From Rhodothermales bacterium (GTDB taxonomy: Bacteria > Bacteroidota > Rhodothermia > Rhodothermales > VXPQ01): a DNA stretch of 64,000 nucleotides. The notes beneath the pieces are model-generated. The model did not search any database and was not told where the DNA came from. It saw only the letters and a program-made list of their open reading frames with translations. Shown piece after piece: positions 63,812-64,000 of this stretch. The stretch lies in the NCBI GenBank assembly GCA_951812345.1, contig OX638295.1, positions 2,142,965 to 2,206,964 on the forward strand, in the 5' to 3' direction. A program made the translations under genes and the position numbers. The number at the start of each line of letters is the position of its first letter. Position 1 is the stretch's first letter.

Positions 63812-64000
63812 TCAACCGCCCACGCGCTCTACGTTCATGGCGCTGAGGCCTTTCGGCGTCTGCTCCACACCATATTCCACTTCTTCGCCGTCTCTTAATC
63901 CTTCGTCATATCCGAGACCGGCTACATTGTTACGATGGACAAATACGTCCTTGCTGCCGTCGTCCGGCGCGATAAAGCCAAAACCTTTATCAACGCTGAA
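63812..64000 (-). CDS. Cold-shock protein (CspA family), N-terminus outside window
   Basis: The frame runs from the last base of the window to a TGA at 63812-63814; 62 residues are visible. It shows the RNP1 motif KGFGFI and the RNP2 motif DVFVHRNNV, then DGEEVEYGVEQTPKGLSAMNVERVGG, the normal end of a CspA-type OB fold. Only a few N-terminal residues are missing. The protein binds single-stranded RNA/DNA and acts as an RNA chaperone. Confidence 0.93.
   Translation of the reverse strand, partial: FSVDKGFGFIAPDDGSKDVFVHRNNVAGLGYDEGLRDGEEVEYGVEQTPKGLSAMNVERVGG

Noticed and set aside
1-64000. CRISPR arrays, rRNA, tRNA, prophage or insertion-sequence transposases
   Set aside because: None visible by eye; no regularly spaced repeats or transposase-like proteins were found.

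Overview
The window is a GC-rich bacterial chromosome segment carrying about 40 protein genes and no rRNA, tRNA or CRISPR array that I can see. The mix points to the Rhodothermota/Bacteroidota lineage: three TonB-dependent receptors with carboxypeptidase-like or plain plugs, a PorV-type outer-membrane protein, large secreted proteins with type IX (T9SS) C-terminal tails, many lipoproteins, a UPF0182 membrane protein, and several families common in marine polymer degraders (DUF1080, membrane-bound dehydrogenase/HEAT proteins, Gfo/Idh/MocA, phytanoyl-CoA dioxygenase-like, BNR sialidase-like). The phylum is an inference from gene content only.

Layout. 1-9.5 kb: a minus-strand cassette of TonB receptor, giant T9SS-type protein with DNDGDG calcium-type repeats, PorV-like protein, and a secreted protein with starch-binding-like modules (cut by the window edge). 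9.6-14.1 kb: a parvulin-type lipoprotein, a sulfatase that has lost its catalytic half, and a GH13 amylase lipoprotein. 14.1-20.7 kb: a minus-strand peptide (bacteriocin/RiPP-like) operon, the most interesting part of the window. 20.9-29 kb: VOC protein, SGNH hydrolase, haem-containing dehydrogenase/HEAT lipoprotein, O6-alkylguanine DNA alkyltransferase, UPF0182. 29-46 kb: a 1679-residue CotH-kinase/lamin-tail mosaic protein, a DUF1080-MFS-Gfo/Idh/MocA sugar module, a cupredoxin-HEAT protein, FG-GAP protein, a second dehydrogenase/HEAT protein, PhyH-like oxygenase and a DUF5060 glycosidase. 46-54 kb: Uma2, RidA, sialidase, DUF89, SSS symporter, fucose/arabinose isomerase-like protein and an SDR. 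54-64 kb: SPFH protein, two further TonB receptors, an unknown lipoprotein, an AroE-like dehydrogenase, a KDG kinase, another DUF1080 protein and a cold-shock protein cut by the right edge.

The peptide operon (transcribed from about 20.7 kb leftwards) encodes three short precursors, each with a double-glycine leader and each preceded by a purine-rich ribosome binding site. It also encodes a 730-residue protein that joins a catalytically dead C39-like domain to a GT-A/GT2-type glycosyltransferase domain, a multi-pass membrane protein (immunity candidate), a thioredoxin-fold protein with a CxxC site, and a C39-peptidase ABC exporter with all catalytic residues in place. I read this as a glycosylated, disulfide-containing, leader-processed peptide system in which a leader-binding pseudo-peptidase domain is fused to the sugar transferase. 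That reading is an inference from sequence and gene order. A strong hairpin separates the precursor genes from the export genes.

Most of the other genes serve uptake and breakdown of carbohydrates: outer-membrane receptors, secreted hydrolases, the SSS and MFS importers, and an oxidoreductase/isomerase/kinase set consistent with sugar-acid (2-keto-3-deoxygluconate) catabolism. A family of short, partly palindromic intergenic repeats (core AAGGATACTCTGATCA / CTGATTAAGTCC) recurs at six places, often overlapping gene ends.
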